Source of the DNA: Bugula neritina
Taxonomy: Eukaryota; Bryozoa; Gymnolaemata; Cheilostomatida; Bugulidae
Assembly (NCBI GenBank): GCA_964035545.1
Contig: OZ037773.1
Coordinates: forward strand, 8,274,751-8,338,750
Direction: 5' to 3'
Length of the DNA stretch: 64,000 nucleotides
A program made the position numbers and the translations under genes. Shown in pieces: positions 62,539 to 64,000 of this stretch (positions within the stretch are counted from its first letter, which is position 1; the number at the start of each line of letters is the position of its first letter). Below the pieces are notes generated by a model. The model was given only the letters and a program-made list of their open reading frames with translations, was not told the origin of the DNA and did not search any database.

Positions 62539-63080
62539 TCACTTGTTCTTCTTAGCAGCGGCAGCGCCGTAGCCTATAACAAACAAGAACCAAAATATAT
62601 GCATATATCAGTTTGCAGTTGTCTTTCCTATTAGAGAAATCATATTTGTTTCCATCTATTGAACAAATGTGTAGAAGTGTAGAACTGTAGTTTTTTCATA
62701 GCAGGAAATGCTCGGCTCTCAGATTAACTTATGTACTTACTTAAAAATTAAAAACTTGTTTAGGGAAGACAACTCAAAATCACTTTATATTAAATAAATC
62801 ATTATGAGCTGGAAAACACTTTCCAAGTTGTACATTAAAATGCAACAACAGCATTTGAGCACTTCAAGTAATGACAGCTGCTGAGAAAAACAGTTGAATA
62901 TAAACAGTTTAAAGCTAGAAAGAGTTGGAAGTAAATTAAGTATTTAATTGAAAAGCATAAGCCTGACGTTTAGCAGAAAATACTAACTCTTCTCTTTCTT
63001 TTGTTGCTTAGCAAGTCTCTTATCTTCCTTAGCCTTTTCCTTGGCTTTCAGGCTACTTACCACTCGGTACACTAGGTATG
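62539..63080 (-). CDS. Last two exons of an unidentified lysine-rich protein (5' part outside or unseen)
   Basis: Exon 63080-62988 (acceptor AACTTGCAG, phase 1 in, donor A|GTTAGT phase 1 out) and terminal exon 62573-62539 (acceptor GTTATAG) give AYLVYRVVSS, then a highly charged helix LKAKEKAKEDKRLAKQQKKE and the tail KSYGAAAAKKNK, then TGA. The hydrophobic start of the first exon could be the end of a membrane helix with a cytosolic lysine-rich tail. I do not recognise the family. Upstream exons were not found before the window end. Confidence 0.6.
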
Positions 63081-63399
63081 CTGCAAGTTTCAAAAATTTG
63101 TATACCAGTTTAGGTAAATGGAATAGAAGTTGCACAATCAATCCATTCAATATAAAATGAAGGATAGTTGATAGTGAAAATTTATAATTAGAAAATGTGC
63201 TACCATTATTCTAGATGACTCATTTAACCTACAAACTTAATCTTACTTGAAAGTTTAAGCCAGCAAATTAATAAAGAAACAATGCAATAACACAACAAGA
63301 GATTGGTTATAATTTGGATCAACTGAAAAATCAGTTTATCACAAGATATTTTATTACGACTCTAAAAGTAAGAGTAACATTACTACTAATAGTACTATA

Positions 63400-63960
63400 A
63401 CATAATCATAATATTAACCTTATAGTTATAGCTATACTTATCATGATAATCATGTTGATATTTATACTTATAGTTATAGACTATAGTAGTAGTAGTAGTA
63501 CTAGTATAGCTTAGTCTTAGGCTTATAGTTACCAGTAACATTAGCTAGGTTATGAGTTACTCAGTTATATGTATAGTTATAAACAGTAATACTCCTAGCC
63601 AGCAGCCTAAGGGTAAGGCTGATGTCTAGTTCAAGCCTCATGTCATTGTCAAACTTCAAACTAAAAGTAAATACTGATAGTGATACTGATAGTGACTAAT
63701 GTAACTGTAAGTGTAGTCTGGTATTGATACTCATAGTCATAGTGATACTCATAGTCATAGTGATACTCATACTGATAGTGATACTCATACTGATAGTGAT
63801 ACTCATACTGATAATCATTATGATTATCATTCTCACTTGCAGTTACTATTAGTATTAGTATTCCTATTAGTATTAGTATTACATTTACTATTAGTTTTAG
63901 TATTACTATTAGTGCTACACTAATAGTAATAGTGTAGAGTCAGTCTGATAGTGATATAAT
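63400..63960. repeat. Low-complexity GATACTCATAGTCATAGT / ATTAGTATTAGT tract
   Basis: A series of short, shifting tandem repeats (GATACTCATACTGATAGT, ATTACTATTAGT) in the presumed intron upstream of the 63.0-kb exon. Confidence 0.8.
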
Positions 63961-64000
63961 AATGAATTGATACAATATGAATAACTGAAAGAGGATAACT

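Overview
The window is eukaryotic and metazoan. Genes are split into many short exons with GT-AG introns, the DNA is AT-rich and crowded with tandem repeats, and the recognisable products are animal ones (flotillin-2, Golgi alpha-mannosidase II, cytosolic HSP90, a ZP-domain membrane protein, CD225/dispanin proteins). I think an early-branching invertebrate, possibly a sponge, but the sequence alone does not prove that. All exon models were built by eye from homology, splice consensus and phase bookkeeping. The four complete models close in frame: FLOT2 428 aa, MAN2A 1208 aa, HSP90 713 aa and the ZP protein 463 aa.

Layout: 1-1578 AT-rich flank; 1579-21552 flotillin-2 (+), 12 exons. Its introns hold a SINE (about 5.55 kb), a hAT-type MITE (about 9.5 kb), a 25-copy 45-bp minisatellite that contains the exon 6 acceptor, and two opposite-strand CD225/dispanin-like genes (11.8-12.8 and 15.7-16.1 kb). 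23027-33223 is Golgi alpha-mannosidase II (-), 23 coding exons. 33390-37093 is a complete, young LTR retrotransposon (-) with identical 213-bp LTRs, a 5-bp target duplication, a tRNA-Ser primer site, a gag gene and a second zinc-knuckle ORF, but no pol. 38540-42352 is cytosolic HSP90 (-), 11 coding exons; four of its introns carry box C/D snoRNA candidates of two families in the order A-B-A-B. 47216-54163 is a signal peptide / ZP domain / TM protein (-), 10 coding exons. 54.2-62.1 kb shows no gene I can support. 62539-63080 holds the last two exons of an unidentified lysine-rich protein (-).

The genes do not form one pathway, though flotillin, mannosidase II and the ZP protein all belong to the membrane/secretory system. 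The most unusual theme is architectural: at several exons a minisatellite starts at, or includes, a splice junction. In flotillin-2 the amplified unit is the intron/exon 6 boundary itself, 45 bp (15 codons) per copy, open in the flotillin frame through all 25 copies, so acceptor choice could in principle add blocks of 15 residues to the protein. The other standouts are the snoRNA set in HSP90 and the pol-less retrotransposon whose LTR, with a consensus splice donor, lies just upstream of the mannosidase start codon.
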